From Clostridiales bacterium (GTDB taxonomy: Bacteria; Bacillota; Clostridia; SK-Y3), in contig JASGMB010000004.1 of NCBI GenBank assembly GCA_030156665.1, positions 1-64,000 of the forward strand: a DNA stretch of 64,000 nt, given 5' to 3'. Below, one piece after another: positions 42,751 to 51,944 of this stretch. A program made the position numbers and the translations under genes. Below the pieces are notes generated by a model that did not search any database, was not told where the DNA came from, and saw only the letters and a list, made by a program, of their open reading frames with translations. Numbering within the stretch: position 1 is the stretch's first letter; each line of letters starts with the position of its first letter.

Positions 42751-45162
42751 ATGAGCACCAAACCGTATGAACTTAAGTATGAACAACTGACCAGCCAATA
42801 CAATTGGGGGAAACAGTTAGATTTTAAAACTACCGAAGAGATGGTATCTTATGACGGCATCATTGGTCAAGAAAGAGCAGTAAGGGCAATGGAATTCGGG
42901 GTGAAAATTAATGTTAGAGGGTATAATATTTATCTTTCAGGTCCGACAGGAACGGGTAAAACGAGTTATGCAGAAAAATACGTCAAAAAACTTGCTCAAA
43001 GCGAGCCTGTACCGGATGATTGGTGCTATTTATATAATTTTAACAATCCTACCTATCCTATAGCTATTAACCTTCCGGCCGGAATGGGTAAAGAATTAAA
43101 AAAAGATATGGAGGAATTCGTATCTATCATAAAAAACGAAATTCCCAAAGCTTTTAATAGTGAAGATTATGAAAAAGGTAAAGCAAGTATTATAAAAGAT
43201 TTTAAAGATAAAAGAGCAGAACTTCTGAAAAAATTAAATGAGCAAGCAGAAAAAAAAGAATTTAAAGTAAAAACGACGAGTACTGGTATTTATTTTTTAC
43301 CTATTATAAATGGGAAAGCATTAACAGAAGAAGAATATGAAAATCTAGATGAGAAGGATAAAATAGCAGTTAGAGAAAAATCTGAAAAGCTGCAGCTTGA
43401 AACTTTAGAGATTATACGCGCTATTAAAGCAATAGAAAAGGAAGCGGAACAAAAAATCAGCCTGTGGGAACATAAAATAGCTCTATTTGCTGTGGGCATA
43501 CATATTAACGACCTTCGAGAAAAATATAAAGCACATCAAAAGGTGTTAGAATATCTTAACCAAGTCAAAGAAGATATACTGGAGAATTTAGACGAGTTTA
43601 TAGAAGATGCTTCGGATAGAGAACAGTCCCAATTATTAATTATACCGTCTACCAGTAAAGAGGATACAGGACCCCAAGAAAAATATAAGGTAAACCTGCT
43701 TGTAGATAACAGCAATACCCAAGGGGCTCCGGTTGTGGTTGATTTTAATCCTACCTATTATAATTTAGTGGGAAGAATTGAATACGAAAGTGAGCGCGGT
43801 TCGGTAATCACTGACTATACCATGATTAAACCCGGGTTATTACATCAGGCAAATGGAGGATATCTGATTTTACAAGCAGATGATGTCTTAAGAAATATTC
43901 ATTCATGGGAAGCATTAAAAAGGGTATTGAGGACAAAAAAAATTACTATAGAGAACATGCAGGAACACCTGGGACTAGTAGCTGTTTCTACCCTGCGTCC
44001 TGAACCCATACCAATCGATATTAAGGTATTGCTGGTGGGCAGTTCGGAGTTGTATCACTTATTATTGCATTATGATGAAGATTTTAAAAAGCTATTTAAA
44101 ATAAAAGCCGATTTTGATGAAGAAATGGATAAAAATGATGCAAATGTCATGAAGTTTGCAAGATTTATTTCTTCTTTTTGCAAAAGGGAAGGTGTGCTGC
44201 ATTTTGATAAAAGCGGTGTGTTAAAAGTGATGGATTACAGTTCACGGTTAGTTGAAGACCAGCATAAGCTGACGACGCGATTTAATGATATCGTAGAAAT
44301 TTTAGCAGAAGCTTCTGCTTGGGCAAGAATAGAAGGAAGCCGATATGTCAATGCTAATCATGTTAAGAAAGCAATCATTGAAAAAGAATATAGATCCAAT
44401 AAATACGATAAAAAATTGCTGGCATTATTAGAAGAAGGGACCATCATGATTGACACTACCCAAAGCGTGATAGGGCAGATTAATGGGCTTTCGGTGCTGG
44501 ATTTGGGGGATTATTCTTTTGGAAAGCCTTCTAAAATTACAGCAAATACTTATATCGGTAAGAGTGGAATTGTCAATATTGAACGTGAGATTGAAATGAG
44601 TGGGACTTCTCATAGTAAAGGCATATTAATTCTGGCGGGATATATCGGACAAAAATACGCCCAGGAAATGCCATTGGCTTTAACAGCCAGTCTGTGTTTT
44701 GAACAAATGTATAGCGGTATAGATGGGGATAGTGCGTCTAGTGCCGAATTGTATGCAATACTATCCAGTCTTTCTGAATTACCTATCAATCAGGGGATTG
44801 CGGTTACCGGCTCTGTCAATCAAAAAGGTGAAATACAACCTATAGGCGGGGTCAATCAAAAAATTGAAGGCTTTTTTGAATTGTGCAAGCGCAGAAAATT
44901 GACCGGAAGGCAAGGCGTTATTATACCGTATCAAAACGTAAAAAATCTTGTACTTAAAGATGAAGTGGTAGAAGCTGTAAAAGAAGGGCTTTTTCATATT
45001 TATCCTATCAAAACAATTGATGAAGGTATTGAGATTCTTACAGGAGTAAAAGCCGGTACTAAAAATGAAGCAGGAAGATATCCGGAAGGAACCGTTCATT
45101 ATAAAGTATTTGAGAAGCTTAGAAGCTTTGCGAAATATGCAAAGGAATATGAGAATAAGTAG
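42751..45162 (+). CDS. LonB-like ATP-dependent protease (AAA+ / S16)
   Basis: 803 residues. An N-terminal AAA+ module has Walker A LSGPTGTGKTSY (about residue 70) interrupted by a long helical insert (about 130-300, Lys/Glu-rich), then the sensor region. The C-terminal Lon protease domain has the catalytic Ser in GIDGDSASSAEL and the Lys in GSVNQKGEIQPIGGVNQKIEG. There is no N-terminal LAN domain. This fits the clostridial cytosolic Lon-related family with an AAA_32-type domain rather than LonA. ATG 42751 follows GGGGGGAG. Confidence 0.9.
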   Translation: MSTKPYELKYEQLTSQYNWGKQLDFKTTEEMVSYDGIIGQERAVRAMEFGVKINVRGYNIYLSGPTGTGKTSYAEKYVKKLAQSEPVPDDWCYLYNFNNPTYPIAINLPAGMGKELKKDMEEFVSIIKNEIPKAFNSEDYEKGKASIIKDFKDKRAELLKKLNEQAEKKEFKVKTTSTGIYFLPIINGKALTEEEYENLDEKDKIAVREKSEKLQLETLEIIRAIKAIEKEAEQKISLWEHKIALFAVGIHINDLREKYKAHQKVLEYLNQVKEDILENLDEFIEDASDREQSQLLIIPSTSKEDTGPQEKYKVNLLVDNSNTQGAPVVVDFNPTYYNLVGRIEYESERGSVITDYTMIKPGLLHQANGGYLILQADDVLRNIHSWEALKRVLRTKKITIENMQEHLGLVAVSTLRPEPIPIDIKVLLVGSSELYHLLLHYDEDFKKLFKIKADFDEEMDKNDANVMKFARFISSFCKREGVLHFDKSGVLKVMDYSSRLVEDQHKLTTRFNDIVEILAEASAWARIEGSRYVNANHVKKAIIEKEYRSNKYDKKLLALLEEGTIMIDTTQSVIGQINGLSVLDLGDYSFGKPSKITANTYIGKSGIVNIEREIEMSGTSHSKGILILAGYIGQKYAQEMPLALTASLCFEQMYSGIDGDSASSAELYAILSSLSELPINQGIAVTGSVNQKGEIQPIGGVNQKIEGFFELCKRRKLTGRQGVIIPYQNVKNLVLKDEVVEAVKEGLFHIYPIKTIDEGIEILTGVKAGTKNEAGRYPEGTVHYKVFEKLRSFAKYAKEYENK

Positions 45163-45240
45163 AGATTAAGATGAAAATAGTGTACAGCATTATAATGAGC
45201 GAAGTTTAAAACTCAATATTTTCTTAATACAAACTTCGCG

Positions 45241-45300
45241 AATTTCATCGATAACTACCTTAATTTATTTATAATTTCCGCTATGTGTTTCAAAAAAGTC
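45241..45300. repeat. Chimeric repeat: family B joined to family C
   Basis: AATTTCATCGATAACTACCT (family B second module) runs directly into TTTATTTATAATTTCCGCTA and TGTGTTTCAAAAAAG (right arm of family C). The missing halves indicate recombination or deletion between two repeat families. Confidence 0.7.
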
Positions 45301-45391
45301 AACCTTGAGAATTTTTTTAAAAGACTTTTCTATTTGAAGAATATTATGAAAAGAACATTTTCATTAAATAATTATTGAAGTGAGTGATAAA

Positions 45392-46447
45392 ATGGATAAA
45401 ACAAATTGTTTGGTATTAGGGATTGAAACTTCATGTGATGAAACTTCTGCCGCTGTAGTTGAAAACGGAAGAAAGGTTTTGTCAAATGTTATTTCTTCTC
45501 AAATAGATATACATCAGAAATATGGTGGTGTTGTGCCGGAGATCGCATCTAGAAAGCACGTTGAGATTATTAATATTGTTATTCAAGATGCTTTGGATCA
45601 AGCCGGGGTTACATTTGAGGATATTGATGTGATTGGTGTAACGTATGGACCGGGGTTGATTGGAGCGCTTCTTGTCGGCGTATCTACCGCTAAGGCACTT
45701 GCCTTTGCGTTGGATAAACCTTTGGTTGGAGTACATCACATTGAGGGGCATATTGCTGCAAATTATTTGGAGCATCAAGATTTACAACCTCCTTATGTAT
45801 GTTTAGTAGCATCTGGGGGACATAGTCATATTGTTTATGTGCAGGACTATAATCATTTTAAAATACTGGGCCAAACGCGAGACGATGCAGCAGGTGAAGC
45901 TTTTGATAAAGTTGCCAGAGTCATTGGATTAGGTTATCCTGGCGGGCCGTTAATAGATCAGATTGCCAAAGAAGGCAATGAAGAAGCAGTAAATTTTCCT
46001 AGAGTTAGTTTCGAGGATGGCAGTTTAGATTTTAGTTTTAGTGGTGTTAAAACGGCTGTACTGAATCATATCAACAAACTTGAACAGAAAGGTGAAACAT
46101 ATAATAAAGCGGATATTGCAGCAAGTTTTCAAAGAGCAGTAGTGGAAGTGCTTGTGGATAAAACAATTACCGCTGCAAAAAACGAAGGGGTTGATGTGAT
46201 TGCATTGGCTGGAGGAGTGGCTGCAAACAGTGCCCTACGAAAATTGTTAATGCAGGAAGCGAAACACCATGGTTTTAAAGTAAAATATCCATCGCCTATA
46301 CTTTGTACCGATAATGCAGCTATGATTGCTTGTGCTGCGTATTATGAATATATATCGGCAAAAAGAGCGGATTTAGACCTTAATGCGGTTCCCAACTTAC
46401 GTCTTGGAGAAAGTGTTTATAACGGGTTAAATAAGAAAGAAGATTAG
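45392..46447 (+). CDS. tsaD: tRNA threonylcarbamoyladenosine transferase TsaD
   Basis: About 351 residues of the Kae1/TsaD family: [17 protein letters not shown] at the N-terminus, the metal-binding [21 protein letters not shown], and the C-terminal [14 protein letters not shown] and [14 protein letters not shown]. It transfers the threonylcarbamoyl group to A37 of tRNA, using the TsaC product. Partner tsaB and tsaE genes are not in the window. ATG 45392 follows GAAGTGAG. The last codons form the left arm of a terminator hairpin. Confidence 0.97.
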   Translation: MDKTNCLVLGIETSCDETSAAVVENGRKVLSNVISSQIDIHQKYGGVVPEIASRKHVEIINIVIQDALDQAGVTFEDIDVIGVTYGPGLIGALLVGVSTAKALAFALDKPLVGVHHIEGHIAANYLEHQDLQPPYVCLVASGGHSHIVYVQDYNHFKILGQTRDDAAGEAFDKVARVIGLGYPGGPLIDQIAKEGNEEAVNFPRVSFEDGSLDFSFSGVKTAVLNHINKLEQKGETYNKADIAASFQRAVVEVLVDKTITAAKNEGVDVIALAGGVAANSALRKLLMQEAKHHGFKVKYPSPILCTDNAAMIACAAYYEYISAKRADLDLNAVPNLRLGESVYNGLNKKED

Positions 46448-46473
46448 GAGCATTCCTAATCTTCTTTCTTATT
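46430..46473 (+). terminator. Terminator overlapping the 3' end of tsaD
   Basis: A perfect ~20-bp stem (AATAAGAAAGAAGATTAGGA with complement) and a GCAT loop. The left arm includes the last codons and the stop of tsaD. The tail is TTCTTATT, interrupted T-run. Confidence 0.75.
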
Positions 46474-46508
46474 ATGAAGCCAAGCGTAATATCAAGACAA
46501 TCTACCTT
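46470..46508 (+). repeat. Family E repeat fragment
   Basis: TTATTATGAAGCCAAGCGTA followed by ATATCAAGACAATCTACCTT, matching the left half of the units at 52662-52834. It abuts the tsaD terminator in the same way that family E abuts the terminator at 52628-52661. Confidence 0.75.
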
Positions 46509-46592
46509 TCCAAACTCTCGTTTTAAAAATTAACTAAATCATGGAAGTTGAAATTTTATGTAACTATCTAATTATGTTTACATTTTAACAAG

Positions 46593-46709
46593 TTGTCCAC
46601 AATAAAAATTTTGTTGAAATTTGTCATGTGAATAATGTGGAAAATTAATTATGTATATGAAAAATCAATGTCTAGATATTGTGGATAACTCTGTGGATAT
46701 TGTGGATTA
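46593..46709. promoter_or_regulatory. Cluster of DnaA-box-like 9-mers
   Basis: TTGTCCACA (46593-46601), TGTGGAAAA (46636-46644), TGTGGATAA (46680-46688, exact consensus on the minus strand), TGTGGATAT (46692-46700) and TGTGGATTA (46701-46709), within AT-rich DNA between tsaD and the citrate operon. Five related 9-mers in 117 bp is more than the surroundings show. It may be a DnaA-titrating or DnaA-regulated site. No dnaA or dnaN gene is near, so it is not a standard oriC. Confidence 0.5.
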
Positions 46710-46778
46710 TTATGTGCATAATATACACAACTATTTATAACTTATGTTAATAAAATAAAAAATATACCTGGAAATTAT

Positions 46779-46847
46779 CGTTAACAGGCTCTAAGCCTTT
46801 CCGCAACGTTATTTCCATAATATTCTTTAAATAAAAAATATACGCCC
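46779..46847 (+). repeat. Dispersed repeat, family D (right half)
   Basis: GTTAACAGGCTCTAAGCC through CAACGTTATTTCCATAATAT and the end AAATAAAAAATATACGCCC. It matches the right halves of the complete elements at 57 and 60.9 kb. The left end GGGTGCATTTAAT is missing. Confidence 0.8.
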
Positions 46848-46863
46848 CATGCTGTTTTAGGTA

Positions 46864-46923
46864 TTGACATTAGATGTACAATTGTATACAATAATACAAA
46901 AAAACATGTATGGAATTATACAT
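46864..46923 (+). promoter_or_regulatory. Promoter and palindromic operators of the Re-citrate synthase operon
   Basis: TTGACA (46864-46869), 17-nt spacer, TACAAT (46887-46892). A perfect 12-bp palindrome ATTGTATACAAT (46881-46892) covers the -10 box, and a second inverted repeat ATGTAT-N6-ATACAT lies at 46906-46923. Both contain the GTA...TAC core typical of operators bound by FadR-subfamily GntR proteins. Such a regulator is encoded at the end of this operon (51945-52619). Confidence 0.65.
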
Positions 46924-46953
46924 ATTAATATCAAAAAATAGGGGGGTCAAAGT

Positions 46954-48327
46954 ATGTTAGAATTTAGTAAGAAAACCAATCTATTAGAACAAGCTGTGTA
47001 TAAGTATAGTTTGCAAGATGTTAAGGAACCTAACCTTTATCGTCTATTATTTCCTTATAATGAAGTTCCGAAAGTAGCATTCAATCATCGCCATGTTCCC
47101 TTAAATGTGCCGAATGAAATATGGATTACCGATACTACTTTTAGAGATGGGCAGCAATCGCGAACACCGTATACTACAAAACAGATTGTGGACCTTTTTG
47201 ATATGCTCCATCGTCTGAGTGGCCCAAAAGGAATTATTAGACAAACAGAATTTTTTGTATATAGTGAAAAAGATAGAAAGGCAGTATATCAATGCTTGGA
47301 AAAGGATTATGAGTTTCCGGAAGTAACCACTTGGATACGGGCAACACAAAGTGATTTTAAATTAGTGAAAGACATCGGGATTAAAGAAACGGGAATTTTA
47401 GTGAGCTGTTCCGATTACCATATTTTTAAAAAGTTAAATATGACCAGGAGACAGGCAGCAGACCATTATTTAGGTATAGTAAAAGAGGCTCTTGCGATTG
47501 GGGTAAGGCCCAGATGCCATTTGGAGGATATTACGCGTGCGGATTTTTATGGTTTTGTTGTACCTTTTGTAAATGAGTTAATGGCATTGTCACGAGAGGC
47601 AGGTATCCCCATTAAAATAAGAGCATGCGATACCATGGGTTATGGTGTAACTTATCCTGGTGTTGCACTTCCGAGAAGTGTGCAGGGGATTATTTACGGA
47701 CTTCATCATTATGCTGACGTACCAAGCGAGTTGATAGAATGGCACGGACACAATGATTTTTATAAAGGAGTAGTAAATGCTGCCACTGCATGGTTATATG
47801 GCGCGTCAGCGGTTAATTGTTCATTATTGGGTATTGGAGAACGTACTGGTAATGTTCCTTTAGAAGCTATGGTATTTGAATATGCAAGTTTAAGAGGTAC
47901 TACTGATGGGATGGATACTACTGTGATCACTGAAATTGCAGAATATTTTGAAAAAGAAATAGGTTATGATATTCCGCCTATGACGCCTTTTGTAGGTAAG
48001 AATTTCAATGTCACAAGAGCAGGAATACATGCAGACGGTTTATTAAAAGATGAAGAAATATATAACATATTCGACACTACCGAGTTGCTTAATAGACCTG
48101 CTTTAGTAGCAGTAACCAATCTTTCAGGCTTAGCCGGAATAGCACACTGGATTAACGCCTATTATAATCTTAGTGAACAACAAAAAATTGATAAGAAGGA
48201 TCCATTGGTTGCTAAAATAAAAGAATGGGTGGATGCTGAATATGAAAATGGCCGTGTTATCGCAATAAGTGATGAGGAGTTGGAAGCGCTCATTAATCAA
48301 TATGCGCCGGGGAGATTTAAAAAATAA
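46954..48327 (+). CDS. Probable Re-citrate synthase (homocitrate synthase-like DRE-TIM enzyme)
   Basis: 457 residues of the isopropylmalate/homocitrate synthase family. TDTTFRDGQQSRTPYTTKQ carries the catalytic Arg and metal-binding Asp; CHLEDITRADFYGF and EWHGHNDFYKG hold the His ligands. Length and C-terminal layout resemble the clostridial protein shown in C. kluyveri to be Re-face citrate synthase. The next genes are aconitase and isocitrate dehydrogenase, which strongly supports citrate formation from oxaloacetate and acetyl-CoA rather than homocitrate synthesis. There is no leucine-feedback domain. Homocitrate synthase remains the main alternative. ATG 46954 follows GGGGGG. Confidence 0.85.
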   Translation: MLEFSKKTNLLEQAVYKYSLQDVKEPNLYRLLFPYNEVPKVAFNHRHVPLNVPNEIWITDTTFRDGQQSRTPYTTKQIVDLFDMLHRLSGPKGIIRQTEFFVYSEKDRKAVYQCLEKDYEFPEVTTWIRATQSDFKLVKDIGIKETGILVSCSDYHIFKKLNMTRRQAADHYLGIVKEALAIGVRPRCHLEDITRADFYGFVVPFVNELMALSREAGIPIKIRACDTMGYGVTYPGVALPRSVQGIIYGLHHYADVPSELIEWHGHNDFYKGVVNAATAWLYGASAVNCSLLGIGERTGNVPLEAMVFEYASLRGTTDGMDTTVITEIAEYFEKEIGYDIPPMTPFVGKNFNVTRAGIHADGLLKDEEIYNIFDTTELLNRPALVAVTNLSGLAGIAHWINAYYNLSEQQKIDKKDPLVAKIKEWVDAEYENGRVIAISDEELEALINQYAPGRFKK

Positions 48328-48356
48328 TGCAGAATTGAGAATGCACAATTAGAATA

Positions 48357-48523
48357 GGGGCGTATATTTTTTATAACACATAGGAAATTATAGACCTGTA
48401 TATCTGTGGATAAATTTATTTATAATTTCCGTTATGTGTTTCAAAAAAGGCTTCATTATAAAAGCTTTTTTAGAAGCCATTTTTATTTGAAGAATATTCT
48501 TCAAACAAATTAAATGTATCTCA
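48357..48523. repeat. Composite repeat: family C hairpin inside family D ends
   Basis: The outer sequences are family D ends (GGGGCGTATATTTTTT at the left; ATTTGAAGAATATTCTTCAA and AACAAATTAAATGTATC at the right). Between them lies family C: AACACATAGGAAATTATA pairing with TATAATTTCCGTTATGTGTT, then an AAAAAGGCTTC/GAAGCC hairpin. The loop of the first hairpin contains TGTGGATAA. The gap 48328-48705 otherwise has AATTGAGAATGCAC and TTCTGCATTCTGCAT words and no gene. Confidence 0.75.
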
Positions 48524-48705
48524 AGATTAATATTATAATTGACAAAGTAATTGACAAATAGATGATAATAACAGAAAATAAAAAGTATGATAATGTGATG
48601 AAGAATATGAAAAATTTTGTTAATGAAGGGTGTGCGATGGAGAATCAATATTAATTCTGCATTCTGCATTATCCATTCTATATTTAGAGAAACGGGGGTT
48701 TTACG

Positions 48706-50646
48706 ATGGGATATAATTTAGTGCAGAAAATTATCAAAGAGCATTTAGTAAGCGGTGAAATGATTGCCGGAAAAGAAATTTCTATTAGGATAGACCAGAC
48801 ACTCACACAGGATTCAACCGGAACGATGGCATATTTACAATTTGAAGCTACGGGTATACCTAGGGTAAAGACTAAAAAGTCTGTAGCTTACATCGACCAT
48901 AATACACTTCAAGCAGGGTTTGAGAATGCAGATGACCACAGATATATACAGACAGTAGCTTCAAAACACGGTGTGTATTTCTCAAGACCGGGAAACGGCA
49001 TTTGTCATCAAGTCCATTTAGAGAGGTTTGGCATTCCGGGTATGACCTTGTTGGGTTCTGACAGCCATACACCGACGGGTGGCGGATTAGGAATGTTAGC
49101 AATAGGTGCCGGAGGATTGGATGTAGCGGTTGCCATGGGGGGAGCACCTTATTACCTTATGATGCCGAAAGTATGTAAAGTGAATTTGGTAGGCGAGTTA
49201 AAACCATGGGTAGCTGCTAAAGATATTATTCTTGAAGTATTGCGTATCATGTCAGTAAAGGGTGGCGTAGGAAAGGTAATTGAGTATTCGGGACCGGGAG
49301 TCAAATCGCTTACTGTACCCGAGAGAGCTACCATTACCAATATGGGTGCCGAACTAGGCGCGACTACCTCTATTTTCCCAAGCGATGAAGTGACATATGA
49401 ATTTTTAAAAGCACAGGGTAGGGAAAAAGATTGGATTGAACTGCTTCCTGACAGTGATGCAGTTTATGAGGAAGAAATCACCATTAATTTAAACGAGTTG
49501 GAACCACTTGCAGCAAAACCGCATAGTCCGGATAATGTTGAGAAAGTTAAAGATATAGGCAAAATAAAAGTAAATCAAGTGGCAATTGGCAGCTGTACCA
49601 ATTCATCCTATATGGATATGATGAAGGTTGCAAAGATATTAAAAGGTAAGACAGTACATCCGGATGTAAGCCTGGTCATTGCGCCGGGTTCGAAACAGGT
49701 ATTGAATATGCTGGCGCAAAACGGCGCCCTTGCAGATATGGTAGCGGCGGGTGCTAGAATATTGGAATCTGCCTGTGGACCTTGTATCGGTATGGGGCAA
49801 GCACCAAGTACTAATGCGGTGTCGCTTCGAACTTTCAATCGAAATTTTGAAGGAAGGAGCGGAACGGTTTCAGCACAGGTGTATTTAGTCAGTCCTGAGG
49901 TTGCGGCAGTAAGTGCAATTACTGGTGTATTGACTGACCCAAGAGAATTTGGAGAGGCACCAAAAGTAGAAATGCCAGCGGAATTTTTGGTGAATGACAA
50001 TATGGTTGTGCCTCCTGCGCCGGAAGGGCAAGAGGTAGAAGTGGTTAGAGGGCCGAATATAAAGCCGTTCCCGGTAAACGTTGAATTACCTGATAAGGTG
50101 AAAGGAAAAGTTTTAATAAAAGTTGAAGACAATATTACCACTGACCATATTATGCCTTCAAACGCAAAATTGCTTCCATTTAGATCCAATATACCGTATT
50201 TATCTGAGTTTTGTCTTACACCATGTGATCCAGAATTTCCAAGAAGGGCGAAAGAAAATGGAGGCGGATTTATTATTGGTGGACATAATTATGGACAAGG
50301 TTCCAGTAGAGAACATGCTGCATTGGTACCGCTTTATCTAGGCATAAAAGGAGTAATTGCAAAGTCCTTTGCTAGAATTCATATGGCTAATTTAATCAAT
50401 TCTGGTATTTTACCATTGATATTCGATAATGAACAGGATTATGATACCATAGATATGTATGATGAGTTAGTCATTGAAGATGCTGTTGACCAGATTAAGT
50501 CCGGATTGCCAATTATTATAAAAAATCTTACTAAAGGAAATGATATTAAGGTAAATATTTCTTTATCCGATCGTCAAAGAGAAATCATTCTTGCGGGAGG
50601 ATTGTTAAATTATACTAAAAAATTAAGTGAAAACGGAAATAAATAA
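48706..50646 (+). CDS. Aconitate hydratase
   Basis: 646 residues of the short bacterial/archaeal-type aconitase. Cluster ligands are visible in VAIGSCTNSSYMDM and ESACGPCIGMGQ. The swivel domain has DNITTDHIMPSNAKLLPFRSN and GGHNYGQGSSREHAALVPLYLG. It converts citrate to isocitrate using a [4Fe-4S] cluster. It lies between the citrate synthase and isocitrate dehydrogenase genes in one operon. The family includes homoaconitases, but the context favours aconitase. ATG 48706 follows a GGGGG site. I did not assign a symbol because naming differs between lineages. Confidence 0.95.
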   Translation: MGYNLVQKIIKEHLVSGEMIAGKEISIRIDQTLTQDSTGTMAYLQFEATGIPRVKTKKSVAYIDHNTLQAGFENADDHRYIQTVASKHGVYFSRPGNGICHQVHLERFGIPGMTLLGSDSHTPTGGGLGMLAIGAGGLDVAVAMGGAPYYLMMPKVCKVNLVGELKPWVAAKDIILEVLRIMSVKGGVGKVIEYSGPGVKSLTVPERATITNMGAELGATTSIFPSDEVTYEFLKAQGREKDWIELLPDSDAVYEEEITINLNELEPLAAKPHSPDNVEKVKDIGKIKVNQVAIGSCTNSSYMDMMKVAKILKGKTVHPDVSLVIAPGSKQVLNMLAQNGALADMVAAGARILESACGPCIGMGQAPSTNAVSLRTFNRNFEGRSGTVSAQVYLVSPEVAAVSAITGVLTDPREFGEAPKVEMPAEFLVNDNMVVPPAPEGQEVEVVRGPNIKPFPVNVELPDKVKGKVLIKVEDNITTDHIMPSNAKLLPFRSNIPYLSEFCLTPCDPEFPRRAKENGGGFIIGGHNYGQGSSREHAALVPLYLGIKGVIAKSFARIHMANLINSGILPLIFDNEQDYDTIDMYDELVIEDAVDQIKSGLPIIIKNLTKGNDIKVNISLSDRQREIILAGGLLNYTKKLSENGNK

Positions 50647-50691
50647 TCATTCTCAATTTCTGTATTCAATATATTGAGGGAGGCAAAAATA

Positions 50692-51852
50692 ATGAATGAA
50701 GCGATTAGAATAGCTACTGAAAAATTTACAAAACTGTTAGAAGAACAAATGCAAAGAGTAGAGAAAATGAAAAGTGAGAAAGAATTTCTTAACTATGATG
50801 AGTTGGACAAATTAGTCATAGGCATTGTGGGCGGAGATGGTATTGGTCCTGCTATTACAAACGAGGCGCATCGAATTTTGGAATTTTTATTAAAAGATGA
50901 AGTGGAAAAGGGAAAAGTAGCATTTAAAGTGATTGACGGTTTAACCATCGAAAACCGAGCAAAAGCAATGAAGGCAATACCCGATGATGTACTGCAGGAA
51001 CTGAAGCAGTGTCATGTTATTTTAAAAGGGCCTACAACTACCCCAAGAGCTGGTGACCCATGGCCTAACATAGAAAGTGCAAATGTAGCCATGAGAAAAG
51101 AATTGGATCTCTTTGCAAATGTCAGACCTGTAAAAGTTCCCGAACAAGGAATTGATTGGACATTTTTCAGAGAAAATACTGAAGGGGCCTACGCATTAGG
51201 AAGTAAAGGTGTACATGTAGATAATGACATTTCAGTTGATTTTACGGTTACAACTACTGAAGGTACTGAAAGAATTGCTAGAGCTGCCTTTGAATATGCA
51301 AAAAAGAACGGAAAAAAGAGAGTTACCATTGTAACCAAGGCGAATGTAGTAAAAACAACCGACGGAAAATTTTTAAATATTTGTAAGGAAATTGCTAAAG
51401 AATATCCGGAAATAGAAGTGGATGACTGGTATATTGATATTATGACAGCAAAATTAATTGATGAAAAAAGAAGAACGCAATTTGAAGTGTTCATTTTACC
51501 TAACTTGTATGGAGACATTTTGACTGATGAAGCCGCAGAGTTTCAAGGCGGAGTAGGTACGGCAGGAAGTGCAAATATCGGAAAAAGGTATGCTATGTTT
51601 GAAGCAATTCACGGATCTGCACCAAGAATGGTGGATGAGGGAAGAGACAAGTATGCGGACCCAAGTAGTATTATAAGGGCTGCAGCAATGCTATTGGCTC
51701 ATATAGGATATGCAGAAAAGGCACAAAAGCTTGAGAAAGCAATGGACATCTGTACAAATGTAGAGAAAAAATTAGTCATCACAGGAAGAGATACTGGGGC
51801 AACAGGGGCAGAATTTGCAGATTATGTAATGGAAACAATAAAAGCACTTTAA
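50692..51852 (+). CDS. Isocitrate dehydrogenase (isocitrate/isopropylmalate dehydrogenase family)
   Basis: About 386 residues of the beta-decarboxylating dehydrogenase family: GIVGGDGIGPAITNEA, FRENTEGAYALG, the Lys-containing KANVVKTTDGKFL, PNLYGDILTDEAAEFQGGVGTAGSANIG, and AIHGSAPRMVDEG. It forms 2-oxoglutarate from isocitrate with NAD+ or NADP+; the cofactor cannot be fixed by eye. The position after aconitase supports isocitrate rather than isopropylmalate as substrate. The N-terminus has an unusual ~40-residue helical extension (ATEKFTKLLEEQMQRVEKMK). ATG 50692 follows GAGGGAGG. Confidence 0.92.
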   Translation: MNEAIRIATEKFTKLLEEQMQRVEKMKSEKEFLNYDELDKLVIGIVGGDGIGPAITNEAHRILEFLLKDEVEKGKVAFKVIDGLTIENRAKAMKAIPDDVLQELKQCHVILKGPTTTPRAGDPWPNIESANVAMRKELDLFANVRPVKVPEQGIDWTFFRENTEGAYALGSKGVHVDNDISVDFTVTTTEGTERIARAAFEYAKKNGKKRVTIVTKANVVKTTDGKFLNICKEIAKEYPEIEVDDWYIDIMTAKLIDEKRRTQFEVFILPNLYGDILTDEAAEFQGGVGTAGSANIGKRYAMFEAIHGSAPRMVDEGRDKYADPSSIIRAAAMLLAHIGYAEKAQKLEKAMDICTNVEKKLVITGRDTGATGAEFADYVMETIKAL

Positions 51853-51944
51853 AGTTAAAAATTTAGGATTTTAGTTCACGCAGAATGAATTCTGTATTTT
51901 TAGTTCTTTATTCTGCATTTATTCATATACGGGGGAACAAACCA

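Noticed and set aside
46593-46709. The DnaA-box cluster as the chromosome origin
   Set aside because: No dnaA, dnaN or gyrase genes flank it and the spacing is unlike a standard oriC; kept only as a regulatory candidate.
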